Assembly: GCA_002728755.1 (NCBI GenBank)
Contig: PBVT01000022.1
Span: 1-64,000 of the forward strand
Reading direction: 5' to 3'
Length of the DNA stretch: 64,000 nucleotides
DNA from: Myxococcales bacterium
GTDB lineage: Bacteria > Myxococcota_A > UBA9042 > UBA3505
The notes below the pieces were generated by a model, which did no database searches, was not told where the DNA came from, and saw only the letters and a list, made by a program, of their open reading frames with translations. Shown here piece by piece: positions 26,915-35,371 of the stretch (position 1 is its first letter; every line of letters starts with the position of its first letter). A program made the translations under genes and the position numbers.

Positions 26915-27874
26915 CTAGGGTTCCGTCGCAAAAGAACATGGCGGGGTCATCCGTTGCCCATCCAGATAACGAGCGATACTCATCGGTTTCTTTCCGGCTG
27001 GATGGATCATCTCGATGGAGAGTATTCCATCGGAGGTGGTTACAAGACCTGCTTCACCGTTGAGTGCGTAGAGAGTACCGGCCGGGGCTGATGTACTGGC
27101 GTTCTTGGCAATTTGCGCGCGCACCACTCGGACTGCTCGACCTTCTAATCGGGCCTGCGCCCCGGGCCATGGGTTCATCGCCCGGATATGATTGATGACA
27201 TCGGCTGCTGGACGGTTCCAGTCGATCCAGCCGTCGCTCTTGGTGATCTTGCCGGCGTAGGTTACCCCATCGGCCGGCTGGGGGGTCCCATGCAGAGCGT
27301 CGGTGTCGCCATCGACAAACGAAGCGAGGACTGACGAGAGGAGCTCTGCGCCGAGGTCAGCGAGCGCATCATGAAGTTCTCCAGCTGTCATCTGTTCGGG
27401 GATGGAGATCGCGGATTGTGCGATCATCGGACCCGTGTCCAGGCCTTCGTCCATCTGCATCAGGGTGACGCCGGTTGTCTCGTCTCCGGCACCGATGGCC
27501 GCTTGAATAGGAGATGCGCCGCGCCAACGTGGGAGTAGGCTCGCGTGGATATTAACGCAACCAAGCCGTGGAATATCCAGGAGCTCTTTGGGCAGGATTT
27601 GTCCATAGGCTGCCACAACGATCAGATCGGGTTTTTGCGCGCGAATAGCCTCGATCAGGTTTTGACCTTCCGGGGTGCGCAGGGAAACGGGCTGTTCGAC
27701 GGTTATACCGGCTGCGAGAGCAGCCTGTTTTACGGGCGACATGACGACACGATTGCCGCGACCGGCTGGTCGGTCGGGTTGTGTAAAGACACAATCGACC
27801 TGATGGTTTTCAACCAGGACCTGCAGGCCTGGTACCGCGAAATCCGGTGTGCCCATGAAAATAACGCGCAGCAT
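26915..27874 (-). CDS. fmt: methionyl-tRNA formyltransferase
   Basis: This is a 319-residue protein with the N-terminal MLRVIFMGTPDFAVPGL, the central VNIHASLLPRWRGASPIQAA (folate-binding and catalytic His/Asn region) and MDEGLDTGPMIAQ, followed by the C-terminal tRNA-binding domain. It formylates the initiator Met-tRNA. It lies 24 bases after def, the enzyme that removes the formyl group, and both are linked to an unknown gene upstream. Confidence 0.97.
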   Translation of the reverse strand: MLRVIFMGTPDFAVPGLQVLVENHQVDCVFTQPDRPAGRGNRVVMSPVKQAALAAGITVEQPVSLRTPEGQNLIEAIRAQKPDLIVVAAYGQILPKELLDIPRLGCVNIHASLLPRWRGASPIQAAIGAGDETTGVTLMQMDEGLDTGPMIAQSAISIPEQMTAGELHDALADLGAELLSSVLASFVDGDTDALHGTPQPADGVTYAGKITKSDGWIDWNRPAADVINHIRAMNPWPGAQARLEGRAVRVVRAQIAKNASTSAPAGTLYALNGEAGLVTTSDGILSIEMIHPAGKKPMSIARYLDGQRMTPPCSFATEP

Positions 27875-27898
27875 GAACTCTAACCTGTCTAGGGGATC

Positions 27899-28444
27899 CT
27901 ACAGCGACACGTCTGGAGGTAGCAGTTCTGGGAGGAACCAGGGCTGTTCCTTGAGCTGTCGAATTAATTCGACGCGATGGTCGCCGCGAGCCCTGTCTAC
28001 CAGGGTAATGCCGTCCAGGTGATCCATCTCATGTTGAATGCAAATACTAAGCAACCCATCGGCCTGGATCTCAAATGGCTTTCCTGAGGGGTCCTGCGCC
28101 CGCAGAGTGAGCTCTGCATGTCGTTGCACTGGCACCGTCAAATCAGGGAAGGAGAGGCATCCCTCTTCGAAAACGATTTCACCCTTCGCGTCTACGATTT
28201 CAGGATTGATGATGGCGTATAAATTGGAGTCTTCACGATCGGGCCATTCCACATCAATGACGAGGATCCTCTTGGAGATCTGAATTTGCGGAGCGGCCAG
28301 ACCGATGCCGTTGGACACGTACATGGTTTCGGCCATATCCGAAATTAGTGCCAGCAGAGATGGCCCGAATTCTGCCTCTGTTACGGCCGCCGCTTTTTGG
28401 AGTAGTACGGGAGCTGGGTAGGCAACAATTTCATGTACTGTCAT
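27899..28444 (-). CDS. def: peptide deformylase
   Basis: The protein has 181 residues from the ATG at 28444 (MTVHEIVAYPAPVL), which overlaps the stop of the upstream gene (ATGA); the ORF extends further upstream but that part is out of family. The three active-site motifs are GIGLAAPQ, EEGCLSFP and QHEMDHLDG, which supply the Cys and two His metal ligands and the catalytic Glu. It removes the N-formyl group of nascent proteins. Transcription runs unknown gene-def-fmt. Confidence 0.96.
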   Translation of the reverse strand: MTVHEIVAYPAPVLLQKAAAVTEAEFGPSLLALISDMAETMYVSNGIGLAAPQIQISKRILVIDVEWPDREDSNLYAIINPEIVDAKGEIVFEEGCLSFPDLTVPVQRHAELTLRAQDPSGKPFEIQADGLLSICIQHEMDHLDGITLVDRARGDHRVELIRQLKEQPWFLPELLPPDVSL

Positions 28445-28860
28445 GAATCTTGACCTGGTTTCTGGCCTGCACCTTCCGTTCGAGCTCGAATGGCAGAGAG
28501 ATAGGCGGGGCCCAGGGTCGTATCGGTTAGAACCCAGCGGGCAAGGGGTAGATGTTCGCGGCAAGTCTGGATAGCGTTACGTTCCTCTGCTGTGAGGCCG
28601 GAACGCCCACTCAATTCTTCCAGCCAGGCCAACTGGACTGCGATGCGATGTTTGGCATCGGAGGGGGATACGTCGGACTCCAGGCCAAGCGCCACATGAT
28701 AGGGTTTGTTCTGGACGCGATCTCGGAGGTCTTCCAGCTGTCCCCATTCCTGGGTTGTTAACACCGATGTCGATTCCATCGGACTGAGGAAAGAGTTGTC
28801 GAACCGGTTGGAAGAAGTGGAGACGGCAGGGAGCTCTTCAGTTCTTGGTTCGTCCGGCAT
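28441..28860 (-). CDS. hypothetical protein with J-domain-like helical core
   Basis: This is a 139-residue protein with AGGAG eight bases before the ATG. After an acidic unstructured start, residues 50-85 read NKPYHVALGLESDVSPSDAKHRIAVQLAWLEEL, which resembles the opening helices of a truncated J-domain (Y-x-x-L-G-L then helices). There is no HPD motif, so DnaK stimulation is unlikely. It overlaps def by 4 bases and heads a def-fmt transcript. A ribosome-linked role is a guess from context. Confidence 0.5.
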   Translation of the reverse strand: MPDEPRTEELPAVSTSSNRFDNSFLSPMESTSVLTTQEWGQLEDLRDRVQNKPYHVALGLESDVSPSDAKHRIAVQLAWLEELSGRSGLTAEERNAIQTCREHLPLARWVLTDTTLGPAYLSAIRARTEGAGQKPGQDS

Positions 28861-29039
28861 CGAGTTTTCTCCTATGGTCTACGAGTCAGCGACGGTGGTA
28901 GCGAAGCCTGCGCTAAACCGGGCCGCGTGCTATCCGGAAGGACCATATCCACGCGCGCCGGGCCAGGCAAGAGCAAAGTTGCGAACCATTGAAGGAAACG
29001 ATTATTGATGTGTTATCCCCTTCTTTCGGCGGCGTATCT

Positions 29040-30632
29040 ATGAACCCAACCAAGGCATTATATAGCGGTTTTCAAAAGGTAGTGGCCCTCGGATCGTGTC
29101 GGCGATTTGGGCTACTGTTCGCCCTGGCCACAGTATTGGCTTGTGGTTCGGATGGTGATGGTTCCCTGGGGCAGGTCTGCACCGTGGGGGAGTATCTCTG
29201 TGTAAATGGTACCGTACACCAATGTGTCTCTGGAACGGGGGAGACGGAGTACATAGCCAGTTGCAGCCCGGATGAGCTTTGTTATGACGGTCGCTGTGAG
29301 CCAGGGGTGGTAACAGATACGGGGACGGACACCTCTATTGGGAGCGACGTGTCCGAATCGGATGTTTCGGATAGTTCGGTGGGCGAAGATATGAACGTCG
29401 CCGACATCATTGACGATGGTTTCGATAGCGCTGAGACGGCTTTGTCTGATGCCACCGACATCGACTCCCCACCGTTGGATTCAGGGCCTGGCGACGCCAC
29501 CGCTTCGGATGTTGGGGTGGACGTGCATGATGCCTCGGACCTTGTCGCGGATGAGGGAATTGGCACGGCGGATATCGGGCCACCGGAGCCCACACCATTT
29601 GTCTCCATGAATTATGCGGCCGTACCACAAGCTGTGATGAAACACGCCATTAAGGACATCGTCTATCTACAGGATGGTACCGGTAGAGCCGTACTCGGAG
29701 GTCTACGTAATGTGGGGCTGTATACGGCGGATGGCAGTGTGCAGGCGGTCGCAGACCTGGGGGACTTCTCCCTCGAAAGAGTCGCGGTTGTCGCCGGTTT
29801 CGATGATGTGGTGATCGCGGGAGGTGAGGGCGATGATGGCCGTCTATTGCTGCTCGACCTCACGACTGGAACCACCTCGGTCATTCCGGGCTCCGAGATC
29901 AGCGGGTTCCGCTATCGTGCGCTCGTCCCCGATCCGACGGGTGGTTTCTTCGCTTTAGCGGGTGGAGTCTCGGGGCAACAGTATCTTCAGACGCGGGTGT
30001 ACCACGTGCAGGAAAACGTGGTGTTGAAGAAGGCATTTGTCGCGGGGGCTGGCTTAACCGACGCGGTCTGGGTTGATTCTACCGCGATCTATGGGGAACC
30101 GTTTCTTTTGATTCTGCTAGGGATCAATGGAGCGGATAGTCGATCCTATATTGGTTCCACCACGGATGTGTTGGAGAATGGCTGGATGAACTCCTTCGGG
30201 AACCCAGGGCGGGCCGCCTGGCGACCGGCGGGTAGTTATGGAATGGCCATGGGTACGAGCAGTAATAAGGCGTATCTATTCGACGGTAGCTGGACCAAAA
30301 CTACGCTGCCCGTAAATCCTACCTTCAACGCCGTCGCGTTTAGCCCCTACGGAAATATTGCTCTTCTGGTGGGCCGTCCCAGTGGCAACCCTCTTGGTGG
30401 TACGGTTGTTGTACATCGCAACTCTGGTTTTTCTCTGGCGACTGGCACCTGGGAGGATTGGAGTATCCCCGGGTTTGATCAGACACCCTATAGCGCCGAC
30501 TCGAACACACATCTGCTGTCGGTTGCCTTTCAACCCGGGTCCGATTGTGGGGAAGGCCTGATCGGTACGATGGCCCCCAATAATTCCACGATCGCCCGAT
30601 TGATACGCTTTACGACTACGGTCTGTCCCTAG
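29040..30632 (+). CDS. lipoprotein with Asp/Ser-rich linker and beta-propeller-like domain
   Basis: The protein has 530 residues from the ATG at 29040; a TTG at 28989 is in frame but worse placed. A signal peptide ends at the lipobox LAC (FALATVLACGSD). A small Cys-rich module follows (CTVGEYLCVNGTVHQC...CYDGRCEPG), then a roughly 90-residue low-complexity stretch rich in Asp, Ser and Val (DTGTDTSIGSDVSESDVSDS). The last 320 residues repeat a Gly-rich beta pattern (AVLGGLRNVGLYTADG, VVIAGGEGDDGRLLLLDL), suggesting a beta-propeller on the cell surface. The function is unknown. It runs convergent to the GGDEF gene. Confidence 0.7.
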   Translation: MNPTKALYSGFQKVVALGSCRRFGLLFALATVLACGSDGDGSLGQVCTVGEYLCVNGTVHQCVSGTGETEYIASCSPDELCYDGRCEPGVVTDTGTDTSIGSDVSESDVSDSSVGEDMNVADIIDDGFDSAETALSDATDIDSPPLDSGPGDATASDVGVDVHDASDLVADEGIGTADIGPPEPTPFVSMNYAAVPQAVMKHAIKDIVYLQDGTGRAVLGGLRNVGLYTADGSVQAVADLGDFSLERVAVVAGFDDVVIAGGEGDDGRLLLLDLTTGTTSVIPGSEISGFRYRALVPDPTGGFFALAGGVSGQQYLQTRVYHVQENVVLKKAFVAGAGLTDAVWVDSTAIYGEPFLLILLGINGADSRSYIGSTTDVLENGWMNSFGNPGRAAWRPAGSYGMAMGTSSNKAYLFDGSWTKTTLPVNPTFNAVAFSPYGNIALLVGRPSGNPLGGTVVVHRNSGFSLATGTWEDWSIPGFDQTPYSADSNTHLLSVAFQPGSDCGEGLIGTMAPNNSTIARLIRFTTTVCP

Positions 30633-30654
30633 TCTCGTTTTCAGGCCCTGGTCT

Positions 30655-32280
30655 TCAGGCACTGCTGGACTCGGTCCGTTTGACGGGTAGGGGATCTGGG
30701 AGTTTTGCGACACGAATACAATCTCGACCGAGTTGTTTCGCGGTGAGCAAGGCTTCGTCGGCCCTACGCATGAGGTCGGCTGCCGATTCAACCGGCTCGT
30801 TTCCAGAGAAGGTAACGATACCGAAGGTTGCGGTGACTGGAATATCGCCTTTACCCAGCGCCGAGCGAATGGAAACCTGGAGTCGACGAGTGACCTGGAG
30901 GGCTCGCTCATTTGGGGTCTCTGGCATCAAGATGACGAACTCGTCTCCGCCAAATCGTGTGACGACGTCAGAGGCCCGTACGCAGGCGCTGAGGATCTCG
31001 GCCACGGACACCAGCAGTTGATCGCCCGCATCATGACCCATGGTGTCATTCACGTCTTTGAAATGATCCAGGTCCAGCATCACCATACTAAACATGCGCG
31101 CGTAGCGTTGGCAGGCATGGAATTCATCTTCAAGGCGTGCTTCCAGATAGCGGCGATTGAACACACCCGTGAGAGGGTCGGTTACGACTTGTTCCTGTAG
31201 ACGACTGGATGCTTCCTCCAGTTGTTTGATGAGGGATTTCAGAGCCCCCACATCACGGAGTACGCAGGCGAGCCCGGCGATACGGCCAGACCCGGGATCT
31301 CGAATCGTAGAGAATGTATATTCAATGGGCGTCGGTTCGCCGGTTCGTGAGACGACCACACCCTCACCATTTACGGGGCGACCACGGGCCGCCATGGTGA
31401 GAGCACGGTTTACCTCGTGGGCGGGCTCCATAAGAGTTCGTAGATTGGTCCCCTGCAGCTGTCCGGGCTCTCGATCGAGGAGATTCCAGGCCGAGGGGTT
31501 GGTAAATTCGATGGTTCCCTCGAGGTCACAGAGCACGATGCCCTCTGTGACAGCTTCTACAATCGTCTGTGCGGTTCGCTCCAATGTGATGGAGAACAGT
31601 TGATAGCGAAGCATCCCCAAGCCAACCACAACCGTGTTGATCGCGGTCAATGAGATGAGCAGGTGGGGGCCCTGAGAGATTCCGATACTGGGATGTATGA
31701 TTGGAACGACGACCCCCCCGAGGAGTGGAACCAGCATACCCACAAAGACCATCGATGTGCGGCGTCGAGAATCTCCGCCCTGATTCCGCCGTAATTGCAT
31801 GAATAGATGAATCAGCGCGACCAACAGCCCCAGAGAGAGATGCCCTAGACCCAACGTGGTGTATAGGAACCCTGGCTCATGGACGAACCCTCCATGTTCT
31901 GCGCGGACCATCTCGTCGACCAGCCAGCCTTTTTTCCAGGCGATGATCGATAGAAAGATACCGCTACATAAGAATATAAAGGGGAACAGAGGAGTCTTGA
32001 GCCATCCACGATTCCCTACGTGGGCCCGCACAAACATCAGGAAAATGGGGACGAGCAGAGCCCACCCTGGTGTTGAGATCGCGAAAAATCGAAAGGCCTG
32101 TTCCGGGGTGGTCGCGAGAGTGAAGTGCAGGTATTGGACCAACCCCCAGTAGACGAGCGCCAGGCACATCAATGCGTACCATCGGTTTTCCGACGACGTA
32201 GGATCGCGCGCAAAAATGACGCCTGCTAGCAGAGCGTTCATTAACAATGCGACGAGGATATAGATTTGAGGTTCAGGCAT
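30655..32280 (-). CDS. membrane diguanylate cyclase (7TM-PAS-GGDEF)
   Basis: The protein has 541 residues from the ATG at 32280, chosen for the AAAGGT site six bases before it. About seven hydrophobic segments occupy residues 1-220, like the 7TM sensor module of some kinases. A PAS domain (GIVLCDLEGTIEFTNPSAWNLLD) follows around 245-345. The GGDEF domain is complete: TDPLTGVFNRRYLEARL, the metal-binding MLDLDHFKDVNDTMGHDAGD, and the active site RFGGDEFVIL. The inhibitory site RASD lies five residues before the GGDEF motif. It should make c-di-GMP and be product-inhibited. Confidence 0.9.
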   Translation of the reverse strand: MPEPQIYILVALLMNALLAGVIFARDPTSSENRWYALMCLALVYWGLVQYLHFTLATTPEQAFRFFAISTPGWALLVPIFLMFVRAHVGNRGWLKTPLFPFIFLCSGIFLSIIAWKKGWLVDEMVRAEHGGFVHEPGFLYTTLGLGHLSLGLLVALIHLFMQLRRNQGGDSRRRTSMVFVGMLVPLLGGVVVPIIHPSIGISQGPHLLISLTAINTVVVGLGMLRYQLFSITLERTAQTIVEAVTEGIVLCDLEGTIEFTNPSAWNLLDREPGQLQGTNLRTLMEPAHEVNRALTMAARGRPVNGEGVVVSRTGEPTPIEYTFSTIRDPGSGRIAGLACVLRDVGALKSLIKQLEEASSRLQEQVVTDPLTGVFNRRYLEARLEDEFHACQRYARMFSMVMLDLDHFKDVNDTMGHDAGDQLLVSVAEILSACVRASDVVTRFGGDEFVILMPETPNERALQVTRRLQVSIRSALGKGDIPVTATFGIVTFSGNEPVESAADLMRRADEALLTAKQLGRDCIRVAKLPDPLPVKRTESSSA

Positions 32281-32538
32281 GGACAGACCTTTGAGGTCCA
32301 ATACACAAGATGCTGTCCGGGGCTCCCGGAGGTCTTCCTTTCAGCGTTCTGCACCGAACACGGTACGAGTCTATTTCTCTAGTGTATTTATCGTACGGGG
32401 GAATTACCTCCACACAGAAAGGGTATGGTGTTAAAGGGTTCCAGCGATCAAGGCTGGCCGAATAGCTCACAACAAGGTAGATCGGCCTATCCATTCAAAA
32501 ACTTGAGCTGTTACGGCTGTTGAGCCGCCCCCACCTCC

Positions 32539-33516
32539 ATGTCGAACCCATCAAAAACAACGTCCGGTTTTGTCGCCGTAATTGGTCGCCCCAATGCGGG
32601 CAAGAGTACCCTGGTCAACTCCATCGTGGGTGAGAAGGTCGCGATTGTGACCCCCAAACCCCAGACAACCCGTGACCCGATCCGCGGTATTCATACCACG
32701 GATCGAGGACAGATAGTCCTTATCGACACGCCCGGTGTGCATAATGCCAGGGGGCGTAATGAGCTGAACCGGCGTATGGTCCAGGTAGCCATGGGGGCCT
32801 TGCATCAGGCCGATCTGGTTCTACATATGATCGACACGGTGTCCTGGGGGCGTGGTAAGCGAAACATTCATCCCCTGGATATTGAGATCCGAAAGGGTAT
32901 TCATGCATCGCGTCGACCATCGATATTGCTCTTAAATAAGGTCGATCGTATTCCCAAGCCGGAATTACTTCCTTTGATTGAGCTTATGAACACCCCCATG
33001 GACTTTGAAGAAAAGTGTTCATATTCGGAGATCGTACCCCTGTCTGCGAACCAGAAGAAACCCGTCGAACGACTTGTCGACTTATTGTTTGATGTTCTGC
33101 CAGAAGGGCCCAGCCTATTCCCCGAGGATCAACTGACGGACCGTTCGGTCCGTTTCATGATCTCGGAGCTCATTCGTGAAAAGATCTTTCTAAAGACGCA
33201 TCAAGAGCTTCCCTATAGTACGGCCGTGTATATCGAGGGGTATGAAGAGACAGCAAAGCGCATCCATGTCCATGCCACGGTTGTGGTGGAGCGTGACAGC
33301 CAGAAAGGGATGATCATCGGGCGTGGCGGCAGCATGTTGAAGGAAGTCGGCACAAAGGCTCGGCGTGAGCTGGAGGGATTACTCGGCAAACGAATGATGT
33401 TGGAGATTCATGTGAAGGTCGATGACCGTTGGTCGGATCGTCCCGGAGCATTAAACCGTCTAGGGTATCAATTCCAAGACGAAACAGATCTCGACGGCTA
33501 CGGCGGTGAGGGGTAG
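32539..33516 (+). CDS. era: GTPase Era
   Basis: This is a 325-residue protein with G1 GRPNAGKST, the switch region PKPQTTRDPIRG, G3 DTPGVHN, G4 NKVD and a C-terminal KH domain whose GxxG-containing loop reads GMIIGRGGSMLKEVG. Era matures 16S rRNA and assembles the 30S subunit. The start is preceded by little Shine-Dalgarno sequence. It is followed 5 bases later by der, so two ribosome-assembly GTPases are coupled. Confidence 0.96.
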   Translation: MSNPSKTTSGFVAVIGRPNAGKSTLVNSIVGEKVAIVTPKPQTTRDPIRGIHTTDRGQIVLIDTPGVHNARGRNELNRRMVQVAMGALHQADLVLHMIDTVSWGRGKRNIHPLDIEIRKGIHASRRPSILLLNKVDRIPKPELLPLIELMNTPMDFEEKCSYSEIVPLSANQKKPVERLVDLLFDVLPEGPSLFPEDQLTDRSVRFMISELIREKIFLKTHQELPYSTAVYIEGYEETAKRIHVHATVVVERDSQKGMIIGRGGSMLKEVGTKARRELEGLLGKRMMLEIHVKVDDRWSDRPGALNRLGYQFQDETDLDGYGGEG

Positions 33517-33521
33517 CGATC

Positions 33522-35072
33522 GTGGCCAAGACACCTGAAAAGACGCGACCTTCCAGGAAGGTCCCTCCGGTGGAGCGTATGCCGGTCGTTGCTCTGGTCG
33601 GGCGACCCAATGTGGGCAAATCGACCTTGTTCAATCGGCTCCTGGGCGAACGTCGCGCCATTGTGGAAGATACGCCCGGAGTAACCCGCGACCGAAACTA
33701 CGCGGAAGCCGCCATTGAGGACCGGCGGGTGCTCTTGATCGACACCGGTGGCTTTGATCCAGAGGCTTCCGACGGGATCTGGTCTTTGATGCGGGAACAG
33801 GTGGAGTTGGCTCTCAACGAAGCCGATGTCATTTTGTTTCTGTTGGACACCCAACACGGGCTGGTCTCTTCCGATTCCGCCATCTACCGCTTGTTGGTAG
33901 AGAGGCAGGCGAATGTTTTGGTGGTCGCGAACAAAGCCGACAACCCCAAACTCGAAGTGGAGGGCACATCCGAGGGGTATCAGCTGGGCGTGGAAGAAGT
34001 GATTCCCATCGCCGCGCATACACGCCGGAATCTGCGCAAGCTGCGAGAGCGTATCGTTCAATCGTTACCCGAAGAAGGCCCTCGTGTCCTCGAGGAAGAT
34101 ACCAAGCGGAAATCCCTTCTTACGGACGAAGAAGAGGCGCTTCTACATAGCGCCGATGTGCAGGATCCCGAGAGTTATGAATCCATCGTGGATGAAAATA
34201 AGGACATCGTGGATTCTACAACAGAACTCACGGATGACGAGCCCATCGCTGTTGCAGTTATAGGAAAACCCAACGCCGGGAAAAGTACGCTGGTGAACCA
34301 CCTGTTGGGCCAGGACCGTTTGATGACCAGCAATGTGCCAGGCACAACCCGCGATAGTATTGACTCCTGGATTCTCGACAAGGACCGCCCCTATCTGTTC
34401 ATCGACACGGCTGGTGTGCGAAAAAAGAGTCGCATCTCCGATCGGGTAGAACGGTTCAGCGTGATCCGAGCTCTGGAGAGTGTACGACGGGCCGATGTGG
34501 CACTTCTGGTCGTCGATGGGACCCAGGGAGTGACGGATCAGGATAAGAAGATTGCCGCTCTGGTGAGCCAATATGGCAAGGGGGCCGTCATACTCGTAAA
34601 CAAATGGGATCTAGTGAGTAAGGACTCCAAGACCGCCGATCAGATGGCGAAGGAGATCCGCTACCAGATGCCGTTTTTCGATTGGGCACCAATCCTGTTC
34701 TTATCCGCTAAGACGGGGCAGCGCGTGGCTAGAATCTACCAGATGGTGGAGTTTGTCGTTACCAATCATCGTCGTCGGATTCGTACCGTGGCTTTGAACC
34801 GATTGCTTCGGCGCGTATTACACCGCCATCAGCTTCCGCTACGTGGTACGAAACGAGCACGAATCTATTTTGGAGCGCAGATTCAGACGGCGCCGCCGAC
34901 CTTTTTGTTTTTTGCCAATGAGGCGAAAGCGATCCCTGAGTCCTACCAGCGCTATATTATTCACCAGCTACGTGAAGAGTTCGAGCTGGAAGGTACGTCC
35001 ATTCGACTTGCCTTCAGGGAACGTGCGCGGAGTCCTTCAAAGCATGCAAGGAAGCGTAAGAGCAGGAAATGA
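33522..35072 (+). CDS. der: GTPase Der (EngA)
   Basis: The protein has 516 residues from a GTG. It has two consecutive GTPase domains, first GRPNVGKSTLF, DTGGF and NKAD, then GKPNAGKST, GTTRDSID, DTAGVRKKS and NKWD, followed by a C-terminal KH-like domain. The linker between the G domains is long and acidic (EEDTKRKSLLTDEEEAL). Der acts in 50S subunit assembly. It sits 5 bases after era and its stop overlaps the start of a small lipoprotein gene (ATGA). Confidence 0.96.
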   Translation: MAKTPEKTRPSRKVPPVERMPVVALVGRPNVGKSTLFNRLLGERRAIVEDTPGVTRDRNYAEAAIEDRRVLLIDTGGFDPEASDGIWSLMREQVELALNEADVILFLLDTQHGLVSSDSAIYRLLVERQANVLVVANKADNPKLEVEGTSEGYQLGVEEVIPIAAHTRRNLRKLRERIVQSLPEEGPRVLEEDTKRKSLLTDEEEALLHSADVQDPESYESIVDENKDIVDSTTELTDDEPIAVAVIGKPNAGKSTLVNHLLGQDRLMTSNVPGTTRDSIDSWILDKDRPYLFIDTAGVRKKSRISDRVERFSVIRALESVRRADVALLVVDGTQGVTDQDKKIAALVSQYGKGAVILVNKWDLVSKDSKTADQMAKEIRYQMPFFDWAPILFLSAKTGQRVARIYQMVEFVVTNHRRRIRTVALNRLLRRVLHRHQLPLRGTKRARIYFGAQIQTAPPTFLFFANEAKAIPESYQRYIIHQLREEFELEGTSIRLAFRERARSPSKHARKRKSRK

Positions 35073-35368
35073 TCCGATTGCGTTTGTGTTTGATCATTCC
35101 CATCGTGGCGCTGGGGTTTGTCGGCTGCGCGGAGGAGCGGCCTTCGAAGGAAGACTGCGCCCAGGCATGTAGCCATCTGGCCGAGCTCCTTCAAGCCGAC
35201 CGGTTGTCTCGCAATGAAGGTCCCGTGGACGGACTGGATGATGCGACCGAAATGGGACTGGCCAATATAGAAGCGTGCAGTACCCGCTGTCGGCAAAATG
35301 CGAGTCGAGAGCAGGTGCGGTGTTTATTGGAATCGGTGAGTCCCGATAGCTGGCTGCGCTGCCAATAG
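35069..35368 (+). CDS. small Cys-rich lipoprotein
   Basis: This is a 99-residue protein whose signal peptide ends in a lipobox (ALGFVGC, Cys20). The mature part contains six further cysteines arranged as CAQAC, CSTRC, CLLE and the C-terminal RCQ, likely forming disulfides. I do not recognise the family. The start overlaps the der stop (ATGA), so expression is coupled to a ribosome GTPase. It ends 3 bases before the convergent cstA stop. Confidence 0.65.
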   Translation: MIRLRLCLIIPIVALGFVGCAEERPSKEDCAQACSHLAELLQADRLSRNEGPVDGLDDATEMGLANIEACSTRCRQNASREQVRCLLESVSPDSWLRCQ

Positions 35369-35371
35369 ACT

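Noticed and set aside
32273-32494. 73-codon minus-strand ORF just upstream of the first GGDEF gene
   Set aside because: It overlaps the GGDEF start, has no convincing ribosome site and no recognisable features.
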